The position numbers and the translations under genes were made by a program. A DNA stretch of 64,000 nt from contig NC_081828.1 of NCBI RefSeq assembly GCF_030867095.1, positions 219,387,978 to 219,451,977 on the forward strand. Direction: 5' to 3'. This stretch comes from Alligator mississippiensis. Lineage: Eukaryota; Chordata; Crocodylia; Alligatoridae. The notes beneath the pieces were generated by a model that was not told the DNA's origin, made no database searches, and saw only the letters and a program-made list of their open reading frames with translations. Below, piece by piece: positions 50,360 to 64,000 of this stretch (positions are counted from its first letter, which is position 1; the number at the start of each line of letters is the position of its first letter).

Positions 50360-51150
50360 ATGTGATGGAGGTTGACAAAATAATAAAAATGATGCAGAGA
50401 AAACAAACAGGGATTTGTTATTTACTCTCTCACAACAGCAGAATGAGGGGACACAAAATGAAATTATTAGGGACCAGGTTTAAAATTAACCTAGGGGTGA
50501 CAGTGGACAATAAGCTGGATACGTGCCAGCAGTGTGCCCTTGGTGCCAATAAAGCTAACGGCATCCTGGGCTGCGTTGGCAGGAGTGTTGCCAGCAGATC
50601 GAGGCAGTGATCCTTCTCCTCTATTCAGCCCCGGGGAGGCCACATCCAGAGTCCTGTGTCCAGCTGTGGCCCCCGCTACAGAAAGGATGTGGACACATTG
50701 GAGAGAGTCCAGTGGAGGGCAACGAAAATGGTTGTGGGGCTGGGGGACAGGACTGGTGAGGAGAGACTGAGGGAAATGGGCTGATTTAGTCTAGAGAAGA
50801 GAAGACCGAGGGGATTGAATAGCAGCCTTCACCTCCCTGCAGGGGGGCTGCAAAGAGGACGGAGCTGGACTGGTCTCAGTGGGGGGCAGATGGCAGGACA
50901 AGGAGCAACGGGCTCAAGCTGCAGCAAGGGAAGTTGAGGTTGAATATTAGGAAGAACTTTCTCACGAGGAGGGTAGTAAACTACACAGGTTACCTATAGA
51001 GATGGTGGAATCTCCGTCCTTGGAGGTGTTTAAGACCCAGGTAGACAAAGCCTTGGCTGGGGTGATGTAGTTGGGGCTGGTCCTGCTTGGAGCAGGGGGT
51101 TGGACTAGATGCGAGCTCCCGAGGTCCCTTCAACCCTCCTTGTCCGTGAT
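50360..51150 (+). mobile_element. CR1 LINE, sense, with a second CR1/L2-like piece at its 5' side
   Basis: 50490-51150 is a sense CR1 from GGGGTGACAGTGGACAATAA through CACTGGGG-type text and GGACAGGACTGGTGAGGAGA to GGTTGGACTAGATGCGAGCT. The first 130 bases (GGGGACACAAAATGAAATTA) follow a different CR1/L2-type tail, so two elements adjoin. Confidence 0.85.
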
Positions 51151-51649
51151 TGTGAAGTCCTCTTTCATGCAGCGTGCAACTCACTTGCAGAACTCAGGGC
51201 CACGATGTATTGTGGGGGCTGATACCCCAGTCCCAAAGGGGACTGAATAGTGGCCTGGATAGACCTTTGGCCTGCCCCAGGACACGGCCGTTCTTACATG
51301 TTAATGGTGGCACAGGGGGGGAATTCACCAGCTGGATCGATGTCTTTTATGGCTCCTTTGTGCCACTTGAGCCCTTTCCCCTAGGACAAGAGAGCAGGAA
51401 TAGTGGGTGAGGGTCTTGCCAAATGGAAACTATGGCCTGCAGTGAAGATTTGGATTTAGGTTCAAGACTGAGACCCAGCAGAAGAGGAAAGAGACTATCC
51501 TCAGGGGTGCAAACAGCACCAAACTAGCTCAAAGCCCCAAGAGACCTTGCGTCCCTTCTTTGCATGGATTTAGTTTCACTCATTTTTTAGAACTAAATAC
51601 CTGTCTGCCCATGGCAGGCACCATGACGGAAACAAGGAGGGATAGCAAT

Positions 51650-52440
51650 CATTCTTTATCAGAGCCACAGGTGTTTTGGGGGAGCGCACTCACCCCACAC
51701 CATCTGCTCCCCCAGCATCCTTCTGACCCTTCCCTGAGACATGCTGATAGTCCCAGGATCAAACCCACAAGCTCCCTGACGTGGCTCTTGTGGCCCTTCT
51801 GCCCTTGGAAATGGCTCCTCTCTTGCACGAATGCTCTGCTAATATCTCTGGGAAACGCTTTCCCCTGCAAGTGCCTGGGGACAGTTTGCTCTGTACAGGG
51901 CACTGAAGGTGCCTCACCTCCTGCTTCCGACCTCCGATGCCTTCCCCACATCACGTCACCAATCTCTCCCGCTTCATCTGGTGCACCCCCCTTTCTCCCC
52001 TGAGCACCCGGTAAGGAGGTCCTTGCTGCTGGGTGACCGTCAGATGTTCCCGGGCTGCCTGCCTGCACGTGGTCTGTCCTGGGGGTAATCCTCAAGCGGC
52101 TCCTCTCAGGGAAGCTTTTCCCACCTCTGTTGCATGTAAGTAGCTTCTCCCCACTATTGCTTCCCTGGTAGGTTTGCAGCCCTCTAGGGCGCTTGTCCAC
52201 TTAATCAGTGCTTACCCACTAAAACTGTTCCTGGTTTAATTTTCCTTCCTTAGTTTATGATGACAAGGAGCCTTTTCCCAGGCTTGGAGCACAGGAACAG
52301 TTTCTCTTCTCTGGAGATTTCCCCGCGCTCAGCGGTCACCTCCTCTTCCTCGCCCAGCACACATCACAGCAGCTGCTCTTGGCATGCGCTCTCCCGTGTG
52401 CTCTCAGCTCGGCCTGATGCTCTGGGGGTTTCTCACATCA
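51650..52440 (-). pseudogene. Decayed C2H2 zinc-finger exon
   Basis: The minus-strand frame starting near 52200 reads GEKLLTCNRGGKSFPERSRL, a finger with linker whose second Cys is Gly, followed by poorly preserved finger-like text (GKAFPRD, QERSHFQGQKGHKSHV). Upstream, in another frame near 52400-52330, HQAELRAHGRAHAK, then CCDVC resembles a finger end and the next start. Changes include lost zinc ligands, frame changes and stops; I see no intact finger and no KRAB exon nearby. It sits between genes 2 and 3 on their strand, so it is probably a dead paralogue. Confidence 0.5.
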
Positions 52441-52640
52441 AAAAATGGGGAGAAGTGGGGCTGGAAGGGACCTCCAGAGGTCACAACTACTCCAACTTCC
52501 TACCGGAGGCAAGGCCATCCTTATCCAAACCACTTTGTATAAATCTATCGTCTAATCTCTTAGTACAGTCAACACCAGCCATCACACCTGCCACAGGTAA
52601 AGCAGGGAGACCACCACAGGCCATGTCTTTGGCACATAAA
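52440..52640 (-). mobile_element. Old CR1 3' end, antisense
   Basis: AGAAGTGGGGCTGGAAGGGA, CCTCCAGAGGTCACAACTAC and later AATCTATCGTCTAATCTCTT agree with the older antisense CR1 type also seen at 57715-57930. Confidence 0.7.
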
Positions 52641-52644
52641 TGGG

Positions 52645-53625
52645 CTGTGTATTCACTGGGGCTCCCAGGAGGACAGCAAACTAGGTACATTTCACTCATC
52701 TGCCTCCACATCTCGGTCTCAAATTTAGATGATATCTCCCTGCATGCCATTCACAAGCAAGCACCTTACCAGTCGCTCCTGTGAAAACTGCAGCCCTCGT
52801 CTCATGGACGTTTCCCCTTCTGCTATGGAGGGGTCTGTCCTGGAAAAGTAATCCTAGGAAATATTTTACACATGTGCAGAGAAGCTGGATATGGGAAGAG
52901 AGACTGCATTGTGCAAACAGCTGGCTCTTCACAGAGCTTGCGGGCACCTCTACGTCACAGCAGCGGAGAGCTGTGCTGGTGAACAGTGCTGTGCAGCACA
53001 CCTGCGTTGGTGCAATTTGTTTGGTGGCAAAGATCCTCAGTCCTGTAGTCTGCCAGCCCGATAGCATGGGGACATCTCACCCCTTGCAGTGTTCAGGTCC
53101 CCTCGTGCCAGCTGCTGACCTGGATGCTTGTGCAGCTAGTTCCCATGCGTCTGCCCCTCTCTTAGCCCCCTTTACCATTTGCACAATAGCAAATGGGAGT
53201 CCAGACCCTGGCAGGGAATGTAAAGGGAGGCCTCAGGAGATAGTGAATTTGGCCGGTCTCACTTTTGTTTTTACTTCCCTTTTGAATAAAAAACAAATTG
53301 CATGCAGCACTTCCATCAAGGCAGAGCTATCAGGAGCCCCACATTGACACTTGCTGGAGTCCAGAACCAGCGCGAGAACTTCGTTAATGGGCATTCGTTT
53401 AAATACCCACCAAAGCCCTCGCTCCCGTCTCTCTCACCGCTACACTTCCAGAGGACAAAGCTGCACTCCCGGAGACTCCTGTATCTGCCACTTATTCCCA
53501 AATTGGCTGAGGTACTCTGGTCAGAGGTCTATTAAATCACGAAAGGTGGTGGATACGGTGAATAGTTATTCATCAAGTCCCAGAATACTAGAACCAGAGG
53601 CATCCACCAAAACCATCAGGAAACT
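52645..53625. other. Intergenic, nothing supported
   Basis: Short frames only; no domain, exon or named repeat. Confidence 0.4.
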
Positions 53626-53629
53626 CATT

Positions 53630-53770
53630 TAAAACAAACAAGGAAGTACTTTTTGATGCACTACATAGCGAACCTAAGGATGCATCGCCACAGGAGGTTG
53701 GAGAGGCAGGCAGCATGGCTACGCTCAAAAGAGGGACTAGACAGTTTCATGGAGGGCAGGTCCCTTGGGA
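53630..53770 (+). mobile_element. Old CR1/L2-type tail, sense
   Basis: AAGTACTTTTTGATGCACTA, ATCGCCACAGGAGGTTGG and GGGACTAGACAGTTTCATGG follow the standard tail order of old CR1/L2 elements. Confidence 0.65.
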
Positions 53771-53929
53771 GTTATTAAATAAAACAGCCAGGGATGTGTC
53801 TTCTGACATCCCTAAACCAATGATGGTAGATGCCAGGGAGGGTGGATCACTGTAGATCGGTGGGTCCACAGTTTGTATCTAAACAGCCTGTGAAAGATGG
53901 CTGTGATCAATCAAAAGCACGCGAATGCC

Positions 53930-54012
53930 CACACGTACAGTTCAAAAGGGGTCTGCACCTCCGTTCGCAATTTTTTAGGGGTCTGCAAATAACAGGTTGA
54001 AAACCACTGCTG
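53930..54012. repeat. hAT-like terminal fragment
   Basis: A short segment ends AGGTTGAAAACCACTGCTG, similar to the GAGAACCACTGC terminus at 55305-55320. Typical of non-autonomous hAT ends; short and tentative. Confidence 0.4.
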
Positions 54013-54744
54013 TAGCTGGACTACCTGCCTGACCTGGTATTGTATTTGTCACGTTATATTTTACTATTAATTGCTATGATTTTGAGAAACAAAGCAGGAA
54101 CACGGAACGGGCCAGGACACCTGGGGCATGAAGTCCAGACCTGTTATCGCAGGCAACCACATCCCATCACTCCTCTCGTAAGTGAAGAAAGCTCCCTCTT
54201 AAATCCAGCTGTTGCCCCATCCAGTCCTACAGGAAAGCTGGTCCAGAAACTCATTGCTATGGGTAGCCCACAGGACTCTGTAAGGGGGACCTGGCAACAC
54301 AACACATAAAACCCAGCTCTGTTATTAAACTGCAGTGATCTCATTTGAGGTCACACACATTAAGCCAGTTTGTACTTGTGTGTTATACGTCAAGCTGTCT
54401 AAGAAGGTGAATAAGGACTGGTATCCTGTGTGTGCTCAGGGTCACTTCTTGGTCCTCTGGTGGTACTGGATTTCAGTACTGCAGGGCAGTTTGCACCTTC
54501 CCACCGACACTGCTGCTTCATTGCAATGAGAAAGTGGCACAACGGTAGGTTTGTCCTGTGAGGATTTGCAAAACACTTTTGAAAGTTACCAAATCTATAC
54601 TCAGTAGCTAAATCAACTTGGTACAACCAGGAAAAATCACCAAATGCTGAAGTCTGAGGCATGAAACCATCACAGGAACTGGGGATGAGAAAGATAGAAG
54701 GCAAATAGACTGAAGTCTCTATGCTGTAGGCTATATAGATTAGT

Positions 54745-55003
54745 GGGTGCATCTATGCTAGACATTTACTGCACAGCTGCCTACCCATCTCTGCAGTAAA
54801 GTGTCACCATCTACACATGCAGTGCTATTAGGACAGAGTAAAATAATTAACTCCACTGTAGGATAGTACAGTTAGACACAAGCACTATCCTACAGCAGAG
54901 TTATTTACTCTGCTGCAACACACTGATGCCGATGGGGCTAGCTGGGGCACGAGGGTGCTTCAGAGGTTATTCATCCACATTAATTGCATGTGTAGATGTA
55001 CCC
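54745..55003. mobile_element. MITE-like element with inner palindrome
   Basis: GGGTGCATCTATGCTAGACA at the left and GCATGTGTAGATGTACCC at the right are imperfect inverted termini. Inside, CTGTAGGATAGT is answered by ACTATCCTACAG about 25 bases later. Same terminal type as 11826, 24545 and 31875. Confidence 0.7.
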
Positions 55004-55009
55004 AGTGCT

Positions 55010-55325
55010 CCTCAACTAGGTGCTACAGCCCCCTGGGATGCCTCGAGATCCTTTCAAGGGTGCCATGCAATGTTAGCACTGCGAGAGGTGCAAATGTGAT
55101 TCACAAGATAAACACAGATTCCAAATAAGTGTTAAAAAGGGTCCACCTTGCTAGGGTCGGTCCAAGTTCTTTGCAACAACAAAAAAAAAAACAACCAAAA
55201 AAACCCCTTTTTAATTTTTGCGCGGTCAAAAGGAAGAGAAAATTAAAAGCTGGCATTTTCCAAGGGAGCCTTCAGTCTAATGAACAGTGCTTTGAGTCTA
55301 ACAAGGCTGAGAACCACTGCCATAG
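55010..55325. repeat. Interspersed repeat shared with 36195-36470
   Basis: Shares GATCCTTTCAAGG, CACAAGATAAACACAG, AGTTCTTTGCAAC and CATTTTCCAAGGGAGCCTTC blocks in order with 36195-36470, and ends GAGAACCACTGCC. An A-rich tract lies near 55180. Confidence 0.55.
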
Positions 55326-55329
55326 ATAA

Positions 55330-56050
55330 AACCTGGACGCTAGTTGCCACAGAGTGAGCTAGAGGCAGTAACATTGGCTGTCAAGTGGGCCGTGGGACAG
55401 ACTCCTGGGACTCAAAAATTCCTAGGACAGAAAAGGGTTTGCAGTCCTCCAGCCAGACCTCCTGCCAAACAGGTTGCAATTTCTCACTTTGAAATCCTGC
55501 CCTGAGCCCACTGGCTGGTGGCTGAACCAGCAGGTGTTATCTAGACTGGGGCAGGGTGAGACCCTGGCACCCTAGGCATGTTCATTGCTTAATTTTCTGC
55601 TGCAACACTGTCAAAAGGATCATTTTTGATCCTTCTCTAGGCTCTTTTCTGGGCCAGCTGCTGGAGGAACCCTGCTTCCCATTACAAGCCCCTACTCCTC
55701 CACTCCTGGTTGACTGTCTTTGGAAAGCAGAGTGAGGCATGCTGATCATCGCTTACGAAGCCCTCCCTTGACTTTCTATCCCAGTTTGCTAGGTCATGTC
55801 AAACACATGGCCAGACGGTGTTGTCCTCAGGGGGAGAAATTCCATGACAATATGGGTCTGATACAACAGTATGATCTCAAGTGGCCTTAGCCACTGGCTG
55901 CATCTGCAGAGTCAGCTACAAGTAGCAGAGAGGCAGAAAAAGGCAGCTCCATAGTAAATAAAATAGTTTTTTGCTCACCTGCATCCAAACCCACAGTCTT
56001 CAAGTTCTCTCCCAACATTGCCTAAGTATTCCAGACTGCCTTAGGAATCC
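55330..56050. other. Intergenic, nothing supported
   Basis: No exon or named repeat is seen. Confidence 0.4.
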
Positions 56051-56054
56051 TAGG

Positions 56055-56730
56055 ATCATAGAAAATGATGGTTGGAAAGGGCCTCATGAGGTCACATCTA
56101 GTCCAACCCCCTGCTCCAAGCAGGAGCAGCCCCAACTACATCATACCAGCCAAGGCTTTGTGTAGCTGGGCCCTAAAAACCTCCAAGGATGGAGAGTCCA
56201 TAACCTCTCCAGGGAGCCTGTTCCAGTGTTTCACTGCCCTCATGAGAGTTTTTTTCAACTATTCAACCTCAACCTCCTTTGCTGCAGCTGAAGCCCATTG
56301 CTCCTTGTCCTGTCACCTGCCCCCACTGAGAACAGCCCAGCTCCATCCTCTTTGCAGCCCCCCTGCAGGGAGGTGAAGGCTGCTATTCAATTTCCTCGGT
56401 CTTCCCTTCTGCAGGCTGAATCAGCCTAGTTCCCTCGGCCTCTCCTCACCAGTCATGTCCCCCAGCCCACAACCATTTTCCTCGCCCTCCACTGGACTCT
56501 CTCCAATGTGTCCGCATCCTTTCTGTAGTGGGGGCCCACAGCTGGACACCGGACTGCAGATGTGGCCTCCCCAGTGCTGGATAGAGGGGAAGTGATTCTT
56601 CCCCTTGATCTGCTGGCAACGCTCCTCCCAATGCAGCCCAGGATGCTGTTCGCCTTCTTGGCACCAAGGGCACACTGCTGGCTCCCATTCAGCTTCTTGT
56701 TCACTGTCACCCTGAAGCCTTCTCCCAAAT
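56055..56730 (-). mobile_element. CR1 3' region, antisense
   Basis: ATCATAGAAAATGATGGTTG, GTCCAACCCCCTGCTCCAAG, GCCCATTGCTCCTTGTCC, GTGGGGGCCCACAGCTGG and GGCACCAAGGGCACACTGCT give a continuous antisense CR1 of about 675 bp. Confidence 0.93.
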
Positions 56731-57270
56731 CCCAGGCCTTTATGATCAGAGGAGCAGCTTAGACATTCTCCTGCAGGCCTAATTAACCCTGCTGGCTCCA
56801 GTCAACTCTCTTGGATGGAGTGGGTAGGACATGGATCCAGACTGCAGCCGGGAGAGGTAGCACTCTTAGGGGTTATTGCAGTTCAGCAAGGGGCTCTGCA
56901 GAATGCATTAATAGGCAAGACTAGAGGAATTAATACTGTTCTCCACCCAAACGCCTAAGTCCGGGGAACCCTGGAGGCTTGTCTAATCAAGAGAACCGGT
57001 GTAATTCTTGTGCAGGGTAATACTTTGCTATCTCATCTCCGACACACTGCAGCAGCCATGCCACACTTCCTCCTCCGACTGAGTGAGCATTCCCAAGACT
57101 TCCCATGTCTCCCATGACATTGCCCTGAACACTGGATGAGGAAAGCAAACGAGGAGGTTGGCAAAGTCCTCCCTCTGAAGAAGTGTTTCTGGCTTGGGTG
57201 ATCAACAGCAGCTTGGGCCCAGATGAGCTTGCAACAAGATGCAACTGCTTGTCCTATAATTGTTATATAC

Positions 57271-57354
57271 AAATTGAAGCCAAATGGGAGATTCAACCTA
57301 CAGGTGTTATACTATAAACACCTGTAGGTTGAATCTCCCATTTGACTTCAATTT
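57271..57354. repeat. Near-perfect inverted repeat (38-bp arms, 8-bp loop)
   Basis: The arm at 57271-57308 (AAATTGAAGCCAAATGGGAG and on) is matched by its reverse complement at 57317-57354 with a single mismatch, around ATACTATA. No repeat family is evident on either side. Confidence 0.95.
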
Positions 57355-57714
57355 ATGTCCAGAACGTCCTGGTGACATTTCAGTTTACAAACAGACATCA
57401 GAGTACCCTAAAATAACTTATATTGCAGGCCTTAGACAGAGACCAAAGGACAGATATTTCCTGATGAGGACCTGCACAGTGATGGCCGAAGGAAATGATT
57501 CCTGTCTGCATGGCTGTGTAGCCACAGACCTGCCAGGAACCCCAGCTTATTTAGGTTTTGGGCTGTAATTTCTTCCATAGACTGAAAATATTCAAAAGGT
57601 CTGGGGTCTCACAGCATACCCCTGCCAAGGCCAGTCAGGCACAGACGTGATAAACTCTTTAAAGCTCCAAGTGCTATAAGAGCCCGAGACGTTGTATGTT
57701 AGTATTGTAATCAC

Positions 57715-57930
57715 AGCACATAGAGAAGTGGGGCTGGCAGGGAGCACCAGAGGTCCCATCTAGTCCAATCCCTGCCTGAGGCAGGATCAGCGCTGGCCAA
57801 ACCGTCCTACACACATCCATTGTCTGACCTCTTAGACAAACTACACAGATGTAACATTTAACCCTGGGCTGGTTCTATTCAGGTCAGTCATCTCTGATAG
57901 TCTGAATGGTCTCCAAATGCCTCAACCTGT
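57715..57930 (-). mobile_element. Old CR1 3' end, antisense
   Basis: AGAAGTGGGGCTGGCAGGGA, GCACCAGAGGTCCCATCTAG, CCTGCCTGAGGCAGGATCAG and a TCCATTGTCTGACCTCTTAG block match the old CR1 type at 52440-52640. Confidence 0.75.
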
Positions 57931-58204
57931 GAAAAATGTTGCTTTCCTTAAGTTTTTTTTCGGGTTTTTTTTATGAACTAAAGTAATAAGCCTCCTTTTG
58001 AGACTGAGACCAGGAACACCGGCTGCTGCCCTGCCTACCTGTGCTGTCAGCTCTCGATTTCTAATAGCCGATTTCCTACTAAAAAAAAATGCTTTTTTGG
58101 TTTTGAGACTGACAGCTATGTCTTATTTCACACTTGTGCACCTAAGTTTCATTTTGCAGTGGGGTAGAAATTATCCCGCTGCTACTCATCCCATCTGACC
58201 ATTA

Positions 58205-58500
58205 AATACAAAATGCAGAAGCAGCATTAAGAGCAGGGCCAGAGCCTACAGCCCTCTCTCCCGCGTGGCAGCATCTCTCTCTCTCTCTCTGCCCCACATC
58301 TCTTCCCCTCCTAGCTGCCCCATGAGCCAGCTTCAAGAGCAGGCTGGAAATTGCCCTAGGCAATGCCCAGCCCATGGCCTGGTGATCAGAGCTCTCTGCT
58401 GGGAAAGTCAAATTCAAACCCTCTCTAGGTAGAGGGGGGCTGGAAGCTGTTTCCCACCCTAGGCAAGTGCTCTATCCACTAGACCATTGGGCTAAATGCA
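58205..58500 (-). mobile_element. tRNA-derived SINE-like element
   Basis: On the minus strand from about 58495 the text reads CCAATGGTCTAGTGGATAGA, GCACTTGCCTAGG (A-box-like head) and later GGGTTTGAATTTGACTTTCC (B-box-like), followed by about 190 bases of body with a (GA)n stretch near 58270-58290. The tRNA part is too altered in stem pairing to be a working gene. Confidence 0.5.
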
Positions 58501-58504
58501 TGAG

Positions 58505-60140
58505 GGCTCTCTTCCCCACCTGCTAGTTTTACAGACATGCACCAGGCAATCCTATTCCATCATGGGTGCAAAGAAAATCAAAATTGAGGGGCCCAAAATT
58601 GCAGCTACCTAGCTATACAAGGGTCATTTGCCTCATAAAGGCAGTGTCCTCATTTCCTGTGCATCTGGCAGGATTACAGGCCATTCCTTTTGCATACCGT
58701 CATTCTGGATCAGCAGTTCATCTGACTTAATCCCCTGGAACTACAGACCTGCATCCATGGCAGAGACTTTGGTGTGTGGAGCGCCGTTATGTGGTGGAGG
58801 GAGGTTGGCCATTACTGCTGTACCAAAGTAACGTCACATGCACCCATGCAAAGACCAAATGGTTCTTCAACTAGGATCTAGCCCCTAGAGTGGACAACGT
58901 ACCCCAGAGAAGCCAGCAGACAGACACCCAGAGGACAGGTGGTCATCGCAAGATCTGTCTTGCGCTGACTGCCACAAAGGGCCACCAATTCTTGCAAGCT
59001 CACGTGAGCCTGGACAAGCCCTAAAGCAATGCAAGTATCATCAGATTGGAGAATTCAATGCTGTGGCTTGGTGATAAACCAGCAGGAGCAAAAGGTTAAG
59101 TAGGGGAAGATCATGACAATGAAGTTCATGGCACAAGAGAGAGGCCGCTAGGTAGGTGCAGCCATTCAGGTGAAAGGAGCCGCTCATCAAGGAAAGCCAA
59201 GGGGCTCATTGTACTTTCCACAGGAAGAAACCTTTACTTTACTGATCCAAGAGAATGAGCATTTCCCCCTGTACTTTAGAAATGTTTTCTATGCATTTTT
59301 TTTAAATACAAAAGAGGAGCAGCTGGTGGTGCTTTAAGAGGCATTTTCATGCAGCATGCTGGGTCACTCCAGAGCAGCTTGAGCAGAACTGGGAAGGGTG
59401 CTTGACTGCAGATGCTTGCTCACTAAAGCCAGAGACTGCTACAAGAGATGAGGGAGGAGGACAAAAACCTAACAGTGGGACAATTCAACAGCACGTGGAA
59501 GAACGCTGTCACTTCCCACTGTACCAGGGAAACAATAAATAAGAGACAGCTTTGTGACAAAGGTCCCATAGTCCAGAGCAAGCTGCAGCGAGGTCTCCTA
59601 GCAAACGGCTTCCTCGCTGCCGCAAGACTGACCTAGCATAAATACAGCATAAATAAAAGCTAGGCTACGTGCGATTAAATACATGAACAAAGTAGGTATC
59701 GCAGTTCATCCTTGCCCCCGAGACAGAGTGAGTCCGTGCTTTACTGTCCTATCAGAACAATTCAGTGACTTTCACCAGGACTTGTGCAAACTAGCGAGCT
59801 TCTACTAGAAAAAGAAAGATCGGACAGCTACTGGTGACTCAGGGCACTTGTACTCCATTTATGCTAAGTAGGTGATGCTATTTTGTAGGGTATTTCCGAA
59901 GCAGCCAACAGAGCAAGGTGGCTGGGCAAATATCCATGGGACACTCAGGGCCCAGAGAGGAGGCCGAGACGTCAGCAAGGTCTCACAGCAGACCCCAGGC
60001 CAGCGGGGCCACCACACCAGAGATCGGTTCCTCTCAGAGAGACAGCTAGATGCCGTCACGTGCCCCAAGTGCAGGGGCCTTGCTGCGGGTCCTCAGTGCA
60101 GCGCGATTCCCAGGCTTGCTGTATTCAGAGGTGACACCCC
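58505..60140. other. Region downstream of gene 3, nothing else supported
   Basis: It may include the gene 3 3' UTR near 60140. I found no AATAAA on the minus strand close enough to call, and no named repeat. Confidence 0.4.
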
Positions 60141-60144
60141 ATGC

Positions 60145-64000
<3,856 letters not shown>

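Noticed and set aside
58390-58500. A tRNA gene on the minus strand
   Set aside because: A- and B-box-like text is present, but the stems do not pair well and a longer body follows, so a tRNA-derived SINE is more likely.

Overview
The window reads as vertebrate nuclear DNA: split genes with GT-AG introns, CpG islands, KRAB zinc-finger genes, and very many CR1 LINE copies together with Penelope-like (PLE) 3' ends, an RTE-type LINE tail, a MIR and several inverted-repeat elements. CR1 tails ending in short ATCTATGA-type repeats, plus abundant PLE 3' ends, point to a non-avian archosaur or turtle. I favour a crocodilian (inference from repeat style; no search was run).

Layout. At 50-5805 (+) lie the last thirteen visible exons of SCO-spondin (SSPO): TSP1, TIL and VWC-like modules, then the C-terminal cystine knot, with a poly(A) signal at 5901. 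One intron holds a ~50-bp minisatellite. After about 3 kb of repeat-bearing intergenic DNA a CpG island (8930-9260) starts KRAB zinc-finger gene 1 (+). It has an eight-codon first coding exon at 9152-9175, a 14.7-kb intron packed with nested elements, a KRAB-A exon at 23914-24040 and a 14-finger last exon at 25947-27721. From 28 to 42 kb there is no host gene that I can support, only CR1, PLE and inverted-repeat elements. KRAB zinc-finger gene 2 (-) runs from a CpG island near 48.2 kb down to 42540 (12 fingers). A decayed zinc-finger relic (-) lies at 51.65-52.44 kb. KRAB zinc-finger gene 3 (-) occupies 60145 to the right edge (10 fingers; its first exon runs off the window).

The three zinc-finger genes share one plan: a tiny first coding exon ending in phase 0 on ...AQ, a 127-nt KRAB-A exon, in genes 2 and 3 a symmetric 114-nt KRAB-B-like exon, and one large finger exon. 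Their position beside SSPO matches the mammalian neighbourhood in which SSPO sits among KRAB-ZNF genes (human 7q36). They are probably DNA-binding transcriptional regulators. SSPO, by contrast, is a secreted giant glycoprotein of the subcommissural organ and is linked to them only by position.

Nothing here is a clearly new multi-gene system. The most unusual items are the finger array of gene 1, with nearly uniform and atypical recognition helices; a long fold-back element split by another element inside intron 1 of gene 1; PLE 3' ends arranged as inverted pairs or palindromes; a near-perfect 38-bp hairpin at 57.3 kb; and CR1 sequence grading into the CpG-island promoter of gene 2.
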